This document shows, one piece after another, positions 26,027-34,210 of a stretch of DNA of 64,000 nt. Numbering within the stretch: position 1 is the stretch's first letter; the number at the start of each line of letters is the position of its first letter. The notes below the pieces were generated by a model. The model worked only from the letters and a program-made list of their open reading frames with translations. It did no database searches and was not told where the DNA came from. A program made the translations under genes and the position numbers. The stretch spans positions 1,674,001 to 1,738,000 of the forward strand of contig CAWHMD010000005.1 of the NCBI GenBank assembly GCA_963830385.1. The letters are read 5' to 3'. Source of the DNA: Bog-532 sp963830385 (GTDB lineage: Bacteria; Actinomycetota; Actinomycetes; Streptosporangiales; Streptosporangiaceae).

Positions 26027-26347
26027 CTAAGCGGCCACCTCGGTCTTGCGGGGCCGGCCGCGGGGCCGCTTGCGCGGCACGACCGTCCCCTGCAGGAGAA
26101 GCTCTCCGCCCCACACGCCCCACGGCTCGCGGCGCTCAAGTGCGCCGGAGAGGCACACGTGCCGGCCCGCGCAGCCGTGGCAGAGCGCTTTGGCGCTCTC
26201 CACGTCCTGCGGTGATTCGGCGAAGAACAGTTCCGGATTCTCGGTGCAGGGCAGGTCTGTCCCGGCCAACTGGAGTCCCCCGGACTCAGCCAGACCCGCC
26301 GTCAATCCCTCTGCATCCGCGCTGGCGGTGGCATTGGGCCACTGCAT
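26027..26347 (-). CDS. whiB7: WhiB7-type antibiotic-responsive transcription factor
   Basis: 106-residue Wbl protein with four cluster cysteines (34, 56, 59, 65), the WGVWGGE turn and a C-terminal AT-hook RGRPRK (residues 96-101), the features that define WhiB7/WblC. It activates ribosome-protection and efflux genes together with the primary sigma factor when translation is inhibited. ATG 26347 has AGAGGGG nine bases upstream; TTG 26356 would overlap that site. The leader holds a 107-codon ORF, a 13-bp hairpin and a promoter with an AT-rich block beside its -35, the layout expected for WhiB7 attenuation and autoactivation. Confidence 0.93.
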   Translation of the reverse strand: MQWPNATASADAEGLTAGLAESGGLQLAGTDLPCTENPELFFAESPQDVESAKALCHGCAGRHVCLSGALERREPWGVWGGELLLQGTVVPRKRPRGRPRKTEVAA

Positions 26348-26426
26348 CGGAGCCAACCCCTCTCATGCATCCCTCGTCTTGCGATTTCTCTCGCCCGTCC
26401 GGAGGGCCGTGGCCTGAGAAACAATT

Positions 26427-26457
26427 AGGCCGCGGACCCTGTGTGGGTCCGCGGCCT
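26427..26457 (-). terminator. Attenuator hairpin in the whiB7 leader
   Basis: A perfect 13-bp stem, AGGCCGCGGACCC with GGGTCCGCGGCCT, and a five-base loop, 20 bases after the leader ORF stop and 80 bases before whiB7. On the minus strand it is followed by TAATTGTTTCTC, a moderately U-rich tail. Position and strength suit an intrinsic terminator that stops whiB7 transcription unless leader translation is disturbed. Confidence 0.8.
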
Positions 26458-26476
26458 TGAGGGGCTTTGCCGGCTT

Positions 26477-26800
26477 CTACGCCGGTGGATGTTCCCTCAA
26501 GGGTTGCGAACCCGATCCGCCCTCGCCATTGGCGCTGGTGCGGGTCATGTGGTTGTAGTTGGTGCGGGTGGTGATGGTCGTCCCCGGCTTCTTGGCAGCG
26601 GTCGGCCCGACCCGGTCCACGCCCGGCTTGACCTGGTCCTGGCCCAGATCAACGAGACGCGGCCGGCGGAAGCCAACGGCCCCGATGCACCAAGAAACGG
26701 GCAGGCCAACGGCGCCGATGCCCTGCGGGGCGGCGCTCAGCGCGGCAATGCCGTTACCGGCCGACATGGTCGTCGGAACGGTGTATTCGTTCGTAATCAC
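26477..26800 (-). CDS. whiB7 leader ORF (107 codons)
   Basis: GTG 26800 follows AGGGAGG by about seven bases, a strong ribosome-binding site. The frame keeps a high G/C third position to its TAG, so it looks translated. The product has no domain I recognise: it begins ITNEYTVPTTMSAGNGIAALSA, has GIGAVGLPVSWCIGAVGF in the middle and a Thr/Asn-rich stretch (TTITTRTNYNHMTRTSANG) near the end. It stops 20 bases before the attenuator hairpin. In Streptomyces and mycobacteria upstream ORFs control whiB7 by ribosome-mediated attenuation; this one is much longer than the mycobacterial uORF as I recall it. It may act in cis only, or its protein may matter too. Confidence 0.65.
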   Translation of the reverse strand: MITNEYTVPTTMSAGNGIAALSAAPQGIGAVGLPVSWCIGAVGFRRPRLVDLGQDQVKPGVDRVGPTAAKKPGTTITTRTNYNHMTRTSANGEGGSGSQPLREHPPA

Positions 26801-26850
26801 TGGGCACCTCCCTTCGGGGGTATCGACTAGTGGCCCAGACGCATGGATGA

Positions 26851-26889
26851 AGCCTACGTAGGCCTCCCATAGGTGGGCAACCTATTTTT
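26851..26889 (-). promoter_or_regulatory. Probable WhiB7-responsive promoter of the whiB7 leader
   Basis: On the minus strand: an AT block (26883-26889, AAAAATA), then TTGCCC (26875-26880), an 18-base spacer and TAGGCT (26851-26856), about 50 bases before the leader ORF. An AT-rich patch just upstream of the -35 is where the WhiB7 AT-hook contacts its target promoters, so autoactivation is likely. Confidence 0.55.
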
Positions 26890-27026
26890 GACCTGCTTCT
26901 TCAAAAAATGTTTAGCCGCTCTGGCCAGCCCGGATGGGTGAAAAATCAAGCATTCGGGGGGCGCGGGGGAAGGCCGCCTTTACGTCGCCGAATGCCAGTT
27001 GGAACGGGGCCGGGCCGCCGGCCTGC

Positions 27027-27917
27027 CTACTCGGACGCGACATTTGCCGAGCCTTCGGCGTTTCGGGGGGTGGTGCGGATCATGCCTTCCTGGACGACCG
27101 AGCAGACCAGGTCGCCGTCGGCGGTGAAGACTTCGCCGCGGGCCAGGCCGCGGGCGCCGGCCGCGACCGGGGACTCCTGCGCGTAGAGCAGCCAGCGGTC
27201 GGCCCGGAACGGGCGGTGGAACCACATCGCGTGGTCCAGGCTGGCGCCCCTGGTCCGGCCGTCGGCCCAGGACAGCCCGTGGCCGAGCAGCACCGAGTCG
27301 AGCAGGGTCAGGTCCGAGGCGTAGGTCATCAGGCAGACGTGCAGCAGCGGGTCGTCCGGCAGCTCGCCGTTGACCCGCAGCCAGACCAGGTTGTCGGTGC
27401 GGCGCAGGGACGGGTCACGCTCCGCCTCGAACGTCAGCGGCCCGATGTAGCGCACGTCGATCGGGCTGTCCTTGTACTGGTCAGGGAGCGCGCCGAACAC
27501 CTTCTCGAGCCGGTCGACGGTGAGCGGGATCTCCTTCGGCGGCGGCACCTGCGGCATCGCGTCGGCGTGGGCCGGGCCGGGCTCGGGCCGGTGGAACGAC
27601 GCGGACAGCGTGAAGATCGTCTTGCCGTGCTGGATGGCCGACACCCGGCGGGTGCTGAACGAGCGCCCGTCGCGGACCCGCTCCACCGTGTAGACCAGCG
27701 GCACCGCCGGGTCGCCGGGCCGGATGAAGTAGGCGTGCAGCGAGTGCACCGGCCGGTCCGGGTCGACGGTCCGGCCCGCCGCGACCAGAGCCTGGCCGGC
27801 CACCTGGCCGCCGAACACCCGCTGGACCCGCTCGTCCGGGCTGCGGCCGCGGAAGATGTCCAGCTCGATCCGCTCCAGGTCAAGCAGGTCGAGCAGCGCG
27901 TCCAGTTGCTTGCTCAT
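27027..27917 (-). CDS. tesB: Acyl-CoA thioesterase II
   Basis: 296-residue double-hotdog thioesterase that hydrolyses acyl-CoA to free acid and CoA in the cytosol. VFGGQVAGQALVAAGRTV and HSLHAYFIRPGDP are the N-terminal hotdog signatures, and LDHAMWFHRPFRADRWLLY is the C-terminal hotdog with the catalytic Asp; the Gln/Thr region follows in the LARGEVFTADG block. ATG 27917 overlaps the helicase stop by four bases (ATGA), so it is translated as the last gene of a three-gene overlapping operon (alpha/beta hydrolase, helicase, thioesterase). Confidence 0.93.
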   Translation of the reverse strand: MSKQLDALLDLLDLERIELDIFRGRSPDERVQRVFGGQVAGQALVAAGRTVDPDRPVHSLHAYFIRPGDPAVPLVYTVERVRDGRSFSTRRVSAIQHGKTIFTLSASFHRPEPGPAHADAMPQVPPPKEIPLTVDRLEKVFGALPDQYKDSPIDVRYIGPLTFEAERDPSLRRTDNLVWLRVNGELPDDPLLHVCLMTYASDLTLLDSVLLGHGLSWADGRTRGASLDHAMWFHRPFRADRWLLYAQESPVAAGARGLARGEVFTADGDLVCSVVQEGMIRTTPRNAEGSANVASE

Positions 27918-29674
27918 GTCCAGGTCACCACTCTTTTCGAGGTCGGAGAGGACGGGCCGGAGCGCAGGGCCGCCAGGTAGCGCGACGGCTCGGCGCCGCC
28001 GCGTCCACCGGCCCCGCGGGCGCCGGCCCAGGAGAGGTACAGCCGCTCCCGCGCCCGGGTGACGGCCACGTAGAGCAGCCGCCGCTCCTCCTCCACGGCC
28101 GCCGGGGTACGCGCGTAGACGATCGGCATCACCCCTTCGACCAGGCCCGGCAGCATCACCGTGTCCCACTCCAGGCCCTTGGCCGCGTGCATGGTGGCCA
28201 GCATCACCCCGTCCAGCACCGGGGCGTGGCCGAGGGCCTGGCGCTGCTGCAGGTCGGCCACGAAGTCGGCCATGGTGGCGGCCGGGCGGGCCGCGGCCAG
28301 GTCGTCGGCCAGCTGGGCGACGGCCACCAGCGACTCCCAGCGCTGGCGGCTGGCACCGCCGCCGGCCGGCTCGGCCGGGGTGAGGCCGAGCCCGGACAGC
28401 ACCGTGCGGACCTCGGCCGGGAGCGAGCCGGCGGCGTCGGTCTCGGCCGTGCCCCGCAGCGCGCCGCGCAGCAGCATGATGGCCTGCCGCACCTCGGGCC
28501 GGTCGTAGAACCGTTCCGTGCCGCGGACCTGATAGGCGACGCCGGCCGCGGTCAGCGCGGTCTCGAACCGCTCCAGCATCGCGTTGATCCGGACCAGGAT
28601 CGCGATCTCACGGGCCGGGTGCCCGGCCTCGACCAGCGCGCGGACGGCCCGGGCGACCCCCTCGGCCTCGGCCGCCTCGTCGCCGTACCCGGTCACCACC
28701 GGTTCCGGGCCGGACGGCCGCTGCGCGACCAGCAGGCTGGCCTGGGGGCCCACCAGCTGGTTGGCCAACGTCACGACCTGCGGGGTGGACCGGTAGTCGC
28801 GGACCAGGCGGACCACGGTGGCGTTCCGGTACTCGGTCCCGAAATGGGTCAGGTACTGGTGGGTGGCGCCGGTGAACGAGTAGATCGTCTGGTTCGGGTC
28901 GCCGACCACGCACAGGTCGTCCCGGCCGCCCAGCCAGGCGTCCAGCAGCAGCTTCTGCAGCGGGTTGACGTCCTGGTACTCGTCCACCACGAAGTGCCGG
29001 AACGTGCTGCGGACCTGGTCGGAGGCGGCCCGGCTCTCGGCCACGATGGCGGCGGTCAGCTCGAGCACGGACTCGAAGTCGATGAGCTGCTGCTCGCGCC
29101 GCAGCCGCTCGTAGGTGTCGTAGAGCGCCGCCACCCCGTCGGCCCCCAGCGTCCCCGGGCTGCGGCCGGCCTGGGCGGCGGCGGCCACGTAGCCGTCCGG
29201 CCGGACCTGGGTCACCTTGGCCCACTCGATCTCGGACGCGACGTCGGCCAGGCCGCCCTCGCCGGGGCGCACCCGGAGCACCCGGGCGGCCTCGCCCAGC
29301 AGCGGCAGCTTGGACTCGACCAGCCGGGGCGGCCGGCCGCCGACGACCCGCGGCCAGAAGTAGGTCAGCTGGCGCAGCGCGGCCGCGTGGAACGTGGTCG
29401 CGCGGACTGCCTCGGTGCCCAGCCCGGCCCCGCCCAGCAGCCGGAGCCGGGCGCGCAGCTCACCCGCGGCCCGCACGGTGAACGTCAGCGCCAGCACCCG
29501 GGCCGGGTCGGCCACCCCGGTCAGCGCGGCGTAGGCGATCCGGTGGGTGATGGCCCGGGTCTTGCCGGTGCCCGCGCCCGCCAGCACGCAGACCGGGCCG
29601 CGGGTGGCCAGGGCCACCTCCCGCTGCTCGGGGTCCAGCGCGGCCAGCACCGCGTCCGCGTCGGGCATGGTCAA
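27914..29674 (-). CDS. UvrD/Rep-family DNA helicase, UvrD2-like without HRDC domain
   Basis: 586-residue superfamily 1A ATP-dependent 3'-5' DNA helicase. Motifs in order: LAGAGTGKTRAITHRI (Walker A), LTFT, FVVDEYQDVNPLQ (Walker B), VVGDPNQTIYSFTGA (motif III), RDYRSTPQVV, the UvrD C-terminal motifs TMHAAKGLEWDTV (V) and VAVTRARERLYLSW (VI). It resembles actinobacterial UvrD2, but stops about 40 residues after motif VI with no HRDC domain or tetracysteine. The first codon is TTG 29674 (TTGA overlap with the upstream stop) or ATG 29668. Overlaps tesB by four bases. Confidence 0.92.
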   Translation of the reverse strand: MTMPDADAVLAALDPEQREVALATRGPVCVLAGAGTGKTRAITHRIAYAALTGVADPARVLALTFTVRAAGELRARLRLLGGAGLGTEAVRATTFHAAALRQLTYFWPRVVGGRPPRLVESKLPLLGEAARVLRVRPGEGGLADVASEIEWAKVTQVRPDGYVAAAAQAGRSPGTLGADGVAALYDTYERLRREQQLIDFESVLELTAAIVAESRAASDQVRSTFRHFVVDEYQDVNPLQKLLLDAWLGGRDDLCVVGDPNQTIYSFTGATHQYLTHFGTEYRNATVVRLVRDYRSTPQVVTLANQLVGPQASLLVAQRPSGPEPVVTGYGDEAAEAEGVARAVRALVEAGHPAREIAILVRINAMLERFETALTAAGVAYQVRGTERFYDRPEVRQAIMLLRGALRGTAETDAAGSLPAEVRTVLSGLGLTPAEPAGGGASRQRWESLVAVAQLADDLAAARPAATMADFVADLQQRQALGHAPVLDGVMLATMHAAKGLEWDTVMLPGLVEGVMPIVYARTPAAVEEERRLLYVAVTRARERLYLSWAGARGAGGRGGAEPSRYLAALRSGPSSPTSKRVVTWT

Positions 29675-30675
29675 AGGAGCGTCGCCTTGCGCGGCAGGGC
29701 GGCCAGCCAGCCGGTCAGCAGCTGGCTGACCTCGTCCGGGCGCTCCTGCTGGACCCAGTGCCCGCAGCCGTCGAGGATGTGCGACCCGGTCAGCCCGGGC
29801 AGGGTGGCGCCGAAACCAGCGATCGAGCGGGCCTGCCAGGTCGTCGGGCCGTCGAGCTCACCGCCGATGAACAGCGACGGCTGGGTGATCGGGGCGTGGT
29901 GCCAGGCGGCCAGGTCCACCCAGTCCCGGTCCACGTTGCGGTACCGGTTCAGTGGGCCGGTCAGCCCCGTGCGCTCGAATTCGCCTGCGAAAAAGTCCAG
30001 GTCGGCCTCGGTCATCCAGTCCGGCCGGGTCAATCCGGCCGGGAAGCGGTCGGCCATCCGTCCGCCGGGCGGGACGAAGAGCATGGACACGATCTCGTCC
30101 CTGGGCACCGTGCCGCCCGACAGGCCGGCGTAGATGCCGGTCAGCCAGCCGCGGACGTCAGGCTCGATCTCCGCCTCGGCCCGGCCCGGGGCCTGGAAGT
30201 AGCTGATGTAGAACTCGCCGCCCTGGCCGTCGTCCAGCCCGGTGAACACCTCGGTCGGGCGCCGGCCCCCGCGCGGCGTGTATGGCACGCTGAGCAGCGC
30301 GACCGCCCGGAAAACGTCGGGCCGCAGCAGGGCCGAGTTGGCCGCGATCGGGGAGCCCCAGTCGTGGCCGACCACGATCGCCTGCTGCTCCCCCAGCGCG
30401 TGCACCACGCCCACGTTGTCGGCCACGTGGTCGACGATCCGGTAGGCGGCCGCGTCGGCGGGCTTGGACGAGCGCCCGTACCCGCGCACGTCGATGGCGA
30501 CCGCCCGGTACCCGGCCGCCGCCAGGGCGGGCAGCTGGTGACGCCAGGAGTACCAGGACTCGGGGAACCCGTGCACCAGCAGGACGAGCGGGCCGGCGCC
30601 CTGCTCCACCAGATGAATCCGCCCGCCGGGGACCGGGACCAGCCGGTGCGTCACATCCGAAGCCACACCGGCCAT
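29671..30675 (-). CDS. Alpha/beta hydrolase, epoxide-hydrolase type
   Basis: 334 residues with the epoxide-hydrolase pattern: HGFPESWYSWRHQLP (oxyanion loop HGxP), DVRGYGRSSKP, nucleophile elbow GHDWG with Asp as nucleophile, a Tyr-bearing lid (GGEFYISYFQAPGRAE) and the catalytic His in DGCGHWVQQERPDEV. Relatives open epoxides to diols; haloalkane dehalogenases share the fold. No signal peptide. First gene of an operon with the helicase and thioesterase. Divergent from the mycoredoxin gene across 90 bases. Confidence 0.88.
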   Translation of the reverse strand: MAGVASDVTHRLVPVPGGRIHLVEQGAGPLVLLVHGFPESWYSWRHQLPALAAAGYRAVAIDVRGYGRSSKPADAAAYRIVDHVADNVGVVHALGEQQAIVVGHDWGSPIAANSALLRPDVFRAVALLSVPYTPRGGRRPTEVFTGLDDGQGGEFYISYFQAPGRAEAEIEPDVRGWLTGIYAGLSGGTVPRDEIVSMLFVPPGGRMADRFPAGLTRPDWMTEADLDFFAGEFERTGLTGPLNRYRNVDRDWVDLAAWHHAPITQPSLFIGGELDGPTTWQARSIAGFGATLPGLTGSHILDGCGHWVQQERPDEVSQLLTGWLAALPRKATLL

Positions 30676-30765
30676 GGTAGGACCGTGCGGCGGTCCGGGA
30701 AGGCTCCGGCGTTGTTTGGTGTTGCAACTGCTCGGACGGGGGTCCGAAACGGAAGGAGACAGCAG

Positions 30766-31020
30766 GTGTCGGCTCCGCTGACCATGTACACGACCCAGTG
30801 GTGCGCGTTCTGCAAGCGCCTCAAGGCCCAGCTCGCGCGGGATGGAATCGAAATGGCCGAGGTCGACATCGAGCGCGACCCAGCCGCCGCTGAGTACGTG
30901 ATGAGCGTCAACGGGGGCAACCAGACTGTCCCCACCGTGGTCTTTCCCGACGGAAGTGTGATGGTAAATCCATCATCAATTCAGGTCAAAAAGCGCATGG
31001 CGGAACTTACCGCCAGCTGA
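30766..31020 (+). CDS. Mycoredoxin (glutaredoxin-like oxidoreductase)
   Basis: 84-residue glutaredoxin-fold protein with the redox motif WCAFC (Cys13, Cys16), a TVPTVVFPDG cis-proline loop and a C-terminal SSIQVKKRM helix. This matches mycoredoxin-1, which reduces mycothiol-protein mixed disulfides in actinobacteria. GTG 30766 has GGAAGGAG about nine bases upstream. A T-rich stretch (GGGTTTTTTAGC) follows the stop and may end transcription, but I see no clear stem. Confidence 0.9.
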   Translation: MSAPLTMYTTQWCAFCKRLKAQLARDGIEMAEVDIERDPAAAEYVMSVNGGNQTVPTVVFPDGSVMVNPSSIQVKKRMAELTAS

Positions 31021-31312
31021 CGGATATTTTTACGGGCTGGGTTTTTTAGCTCCGCAGGGCCTGGGTGGGTGGCGGCGCGGCCTGGCCGTTTACGTCGGCG
31101 TAACTGGTCAGACGGCTACCGGCCCGGGGTGGTGACGTGCCCCTGTGGTCCAGCCGCGTGTGCCCACGCAACCGCGGCTCGGCTCCAGGGGGTTTTTCAT
31201 TTTTGTTCGGCTATATTTGTCGATGTCATACGGGGCGCAAAATTAATTGGCCAGATTGGTGAACGCAAAAGCGCAGGCCAGTCGCCCGGAAAGGCAGGAA
31301 AGGCAGCCGCAG

Positions 31313-31837
31313 ATGAGCGGGAGCACGGACGAGACTGTCGTCCGCCGATCCGGACGGGGCTGGGTCGTCGGGGACGAGCAGGCGCCGGACCTGACCAGCG
31401 CGATGGTGCTGGCCGATCTGCTCGCGGCTGACCTGGAGGCCCGCGAGGTCAGCGAGGCGCGCGGAGGTGGCCAGGCCCGTGGAGCGGGCGGGGCCCGCGC
31501 GCCGCGGCATGCCCGGCCGCTCGGCGAGACGGCCGAGCAGGGCGAGGCCGCCCGGCTGGCGGTGACCGTGCAGCAGCTGGAGCACGCGCTGACCGCCCGG
31601 GTCCGGGTCGAGCAGGCCATCGGGGTGCTGGCCGAACGGCACCGCCTGCGCACCCGCGACGCGTTCGACCTGCTCCGTAACGCGGCCCGGACCCGTGGGC
31701 GCCGCGTCATCGACATCGCCGGGGAAGTCGTCGACAGCACGTCCAACTCGCTGCTGAGGCTGCCCGAGGAGCTCGAGCGCAAGCCGGAGCCCCGGGCCCA
31801 GATGCGGGCCGCGCGCCGGTCTCGCCCTCATCGCTGA
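31313..31837 (+). CDS. ANTAR-domain RNA-binding protein without sensor domain
   Basis: 174 residues. The C-terminal ~60 residues form an ANTAR domain (LTARVRVEQAIGVLAERHRLRTRDAFDLL, then GRRVIDIAGEVVDS), which binds paired hexanucleotide hairpins and acts as a transcription antiterminator. The first ~85 residues are Ala/Gly/Arg-rich and contain no GAF, PAS or response-regulator domain; QLEHAL just before the ANTAR could be a short coiled coil for dimerisation. ATG 31313 has AGGAAAGG about nine bases upstream. The 292 bases before it include an AT-rich stretch near 31200-31260 with a weak promoter-like TTGTTC/TCATAC pair. Confidence 0.85.
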   Translation: MSGSTDETVVRRSGRGWVVGDEQAPDLTSAMVLADLLAADLEAREVSEARGGGQARGAGGARAPRHARPLGETAEQGEAARLAVTVQQLEHALTARVRVEQAIGVLAERHRLRTRDAFDLLRNAARTRGRRVIDIAGEVVDSTSNSLLRLPEELERKPEPRAQMRAARRSRPHR

Positions 31838-31967
31838 TCTCAACTGTCACAGGTAGGCGCTAACGTCCGTCAGGACACGCGGGTGGCGCCACGCGCCGTT
31901 GCCCGGTGGCGGGGACGCCTTTGCGCCACACTAAGGGGCAGGCGCAGCAGCAGGAGGAGGGCCTTGG

Positions 31968-33251
31968 GTGACCGATCTTGAGGTCGTCGAGATCTGCGCG
32001 GGCGCGGGCGGGCAGGCCCTGGGCCTCGAGCGGGCCGGTTTCGAGCACGCGCTGGCGGTCGAGCTGGACGGCTTCGCCTGTGCCACCCTGCGCGCCAACC
32101 GGCCCGCCTGGAAGGTGGCCCAGGGCGACGTGGCCGACCGGGAGGTCTGGGAGCCGGAAGCATACGCCGGGGTGGCCCTGCTGGCGGGCGGGGTGCCCTG
32201 TCCCCCGTTCACGGTGGCCGGACGGCAGCTCGGCGCCACCGACGAGCGCGACCTGTTCGCCTGGGCGGTCGAGCTGTGCGGCCAGATCCGGCCGCGCGCG
32301 CTGCTGCTGGAGAACGTGCGCGGGCTCAGCCTGAACCGGTTCGCCGCCTACCGGCAGCACGTGCTGGACCGGCTGCGCGAGCTGGGCTACGTGCCCGGCT
32401 GGCAGCTGCTGCAGGCGTCGGACTTCGGGGTCCCCCAGCTCCGGCCGCGGTCGGTGCTGGTGGCGGTGCGAGCCGAGGACGCGCCCTGGTTCCGGTGGCC
32501 CGCGGCTTCGGGCACCCGGCCTTTGACGGTCGGGGAGACCTTGCGTGACCTGATGGGCGCCCGGGGCTGGCCGGGCGCCGGCCGGTGGGCCCGGCGGGCC
32601 GACGCCATCGCGCCGACGATCGTCGGCGGGTCGAAGAAGCACGGCGGCGCCGACCTCGGCCCGACCCGCGCCAAGCGGGCCTGGGCCGAGCTGGGAGTGG
32701 ACGGGCTCGGCCTGGCTGACGAGGCGCCCGGCGCCGGCGCCGACCCGGACCTGCGGCCCAAGCTGACCTGCGAGATGGTCGCCCGGCTGCAGGGCTGGCA
32801 GGACGCCTGGGGCTGGGAGTTCTCCGGCCGCAAGACGGCCCGCTACCGGCAGGTGGGGAACGCCTTCCCGCCGCCGGTGGCCGAGGCGGTCGGGCACGCC
32901 ATCCGCCGGGCGCTGGCCCACGAAGGTGAGCCAGTGCCGCTCGACGGCGAGTCGGCCCACGTCCACGACCCGGTGTTCGCGGTGCTGCGCGGCCGGGACG
33001 GCTTCCTGACCGCGCCCCAGATCGCGGCGGCTGTGCAGGCGGACGCGGTCGCCCACGGCCGGCCCGGCCCCCGGTTGAGCGAGCCGGCCGTGCTGCGACG
33101 GCTGTCGGATCTGGGCCGGGACTTCCACGTGGAGACCACGGCCGGACGGGACGGGACCGGCTACCGGCTCGGGGAGTTCAAGGCCTTCCTGGGTCAGGTC
33201 GACCACGCGCGGCACGAGCAGTTCAGCCTGAGCCGGGCGACGATCAGCTAA
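31968..33251 (+). CDS. DNA (cytosine-5-)-methyltransferase, solitary
   Basis: 427 residues with 5mC methyltransferase motifs: I EICAGAGGQALGLERAGF, IV GGVPCPPFT with catalytic Cys78, VI LLLENVRGL (115-117), VIII QLRPRSVLV and X QVGNAFPPPVAEAVG (from 295). The target-recognition domain between VIII and X is short. After motif X come about 115 residues (GRDGFLTAPQIAAAVQ, PAVLRRLSDLGRDFHVET) that look like a winged-helix or wHTH module. GTG 31968 follows AGGAGGAGG by seven bases. No restriction endonuclease or vsr gene adjoins it, so it may be regulatory or defence against a foreign restriction system. Recognition sequence unknown. Confidence 0.9.
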   Translation: MTDLEVVEICAGAGGQALGLERAGFEHALAVELDGFACATLRANRPAWKVAQGDVADREVWEPEAYAGVALLAGGVPCPPFTVAGRQLGATDERDLFAWAVELCGQIRPRALLLENVRGLSLNRFAAYRQHVLDRLRELGYVPGWQLLQASDFGVPQLRPRSVLVAVRAEDAPWFRWPAASGTRPLTVGETLRDLMGARGWPGAGRWARRADAIAPTIVGGSKKHGGADLGPTRAKRAWAELGVDGLGLADEAPGAGADPDLRPKLTCEMVARLQGWQDAWGWEFSGRKTARYRQVGNAFPPPVAEAVGHAIRRALAHEGEPVPLDGESAHVHDPVFAVLRGRDGFLTAPQIAAAVQADAVAHGRPGPRLSEPAVLRRLSDLGRDFHVETTAGRDGTGYRLGEFKAFLGQVDHARHEQFSLSRATIS

Positions 33252-33292
33252 CCGGCGTTGCCTGGTGGCCGGCGTTGCCTGGTGGCCGGCGG
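33252..33292. repeat. 17-base tandem repeat at the methyltransferase 3' end
   Basis: CCGGCGTTGCCTGGTGG occurs twice in tandem (33252-33268, 33269-33285) and is followed by CCGGCGG. It fills the whole gap between the convergent methyltransferase and Clp-N genes. Confidence 0.8.
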
Positions 33293-33988
33293 TCAGCTGG
33301 CCTTGCGGTGCTGGTCGAGCAGGGCCGCCCGGATCACGTCGGGTGAGACCTGCAGGTTGGCCAGGAGCTTCGGGACCACGCCGTCCTGGACCCGGAGCAG
33401 GGCCAGCGCGACGTGCTCCATGCCGATGTAGTTGTCGCCGAGCGCGAGCGCCTCGCGCAGCGACAGCTCCAGGACCTTCTTGGCCCGCGGGGTGAACGGG
33501 ATGTGGTGCGGCGGCGCCCCGTTGCCGGGGCCGGTACCGGCCGGCCCCCGGCGGCCACGGCGCAGCAGCCGAGGCCGGCGCGGGCGGCGCTGCCGGCAGC
33601 GGGGAGCGGCCCGGCTCAGCGCCCCGGGCCCGAACGAGGCCTCGATCCGCGCCTGCACCTCGTCCAGGTCGATGCCGATCGCGGCCAGCGCGTCCCGGTC
33701 CAGGCCGGCCAGCGGGCCGCCGGACGGGCCGGGGTTGACCGGGAACGGAGCCTTGCTGCCGGGCGGGCCGACGGGCATGCTGCCGGTCATCCGGATGAAC
33801 TCCGCCTCGGTCCGCTCGGGGGTGAGCCCGAGGTCGCGCAGCAGGGCGCTGGCCGGGTCCTCCTCGTTGGTGATGATGCCGAGCAGCAGGTGCTCGGGCC
33901 CGATGAAGTTGTGGTTGAAGCGGCGCGCGTTGTGCTGCGCCTGCACGACGACCTGACGGGCCGGCTTGGTGAAGCGCTCGAACATCAT
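33293..33988 (-). CDS. Clp N-terminal-domain protein (ClpC-N-like, no ATPase)
   Basis: 231 residues made of two Clp-N repeats, residues 1-70 (MFERFTKPARQVVVQAQHNAR, NFIGPEHLLLGII) and 150-231 (FTPRAKKVLELSLREALALG, NYIGMEHVALALL), joined by a Pro/Gly/Arg-rich linker. There is no AAA+ module, so it cannot unfold proteins itself; it may be an adaptor or inhibitor that competes with ClpC for substrates. ATG 33988 overlaps the HTH gene stop by four bases, making an HTH/Clp-N pair of a kind recurrent in actinomycetes. Confidence 0.87.
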   Translation of the reverse strand: MMFERFTKPARQVVVQAQHNARRFNHNFIGPEHLLLGIITNEEDPASALLRDLGLTPERTEAEFIRMTGSMPVGPPGSKAPFPVNPGPSGGPLAGLDRDALAAIGIDLDEVQARIEASFGPGALSRAAPRCRQRRPRRPRLLRRGRRGPAGTGPGNGAPPHHIPFTPRAKKVLELSLREALALGDNYIGMEHVALALLRVQDGVVPKLLANLQVSPDVIRAALLDQHRKAS

Positions 33989-34206
33989 CGCCTCCCGATC
34001 CGGCGGCCGTACTTGCGGTGGACGGTCTGCTTGGTCACACCGAGGCGGCTGGCGATGTCCTGCCAGGACCAGCCCAGGGCGCGGGCGTTCTCCACCTGGA
34101 GGACTTCCAGGCGCTCGGTGAGAGCCCGCAGGGCGGCCACCGCGCGCAACCCGACCTCCGGGTCGTTGCTGGCGGCGCCCTCGGCTATTTCCAGGGTCGT
34201 TTCCAT
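33985..34206 (-). CDS. Small HTH regulator paired with Clp-N protein
   Basis: 73 residues: a short coiled region (GLRAVAALRALTERLEVLQVENARAL) followed by an HTH, GWSWQDIASRLGVTKQTVHRKYGRR, of the sigma-70-region-4 or HTH_23-like kind. I start at ATG 34206 because an ATG at 34218 lies in the -10 region and operator; the chosen start is seven bases after the -10, so the message is probably leaderless. Two 16-base near-identical palindromes upstream are the likely autoregulatory sites. Confidence 0.85.
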   Translation of the reverse strand: METTLEIAEGAASNDPEVGLRAVAALRALTERLEVLQVENARALGWSWQDIASRLGVTKQTVHRKYGRRIGRR

Positions 34207-34210
34207 ACCC

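Noticed and set aside
31968..33251. Restriction-modification system
   Set aside because: Only the methyltransferase is present; neighbours are ANTAR and Clp-N/HTH genes.
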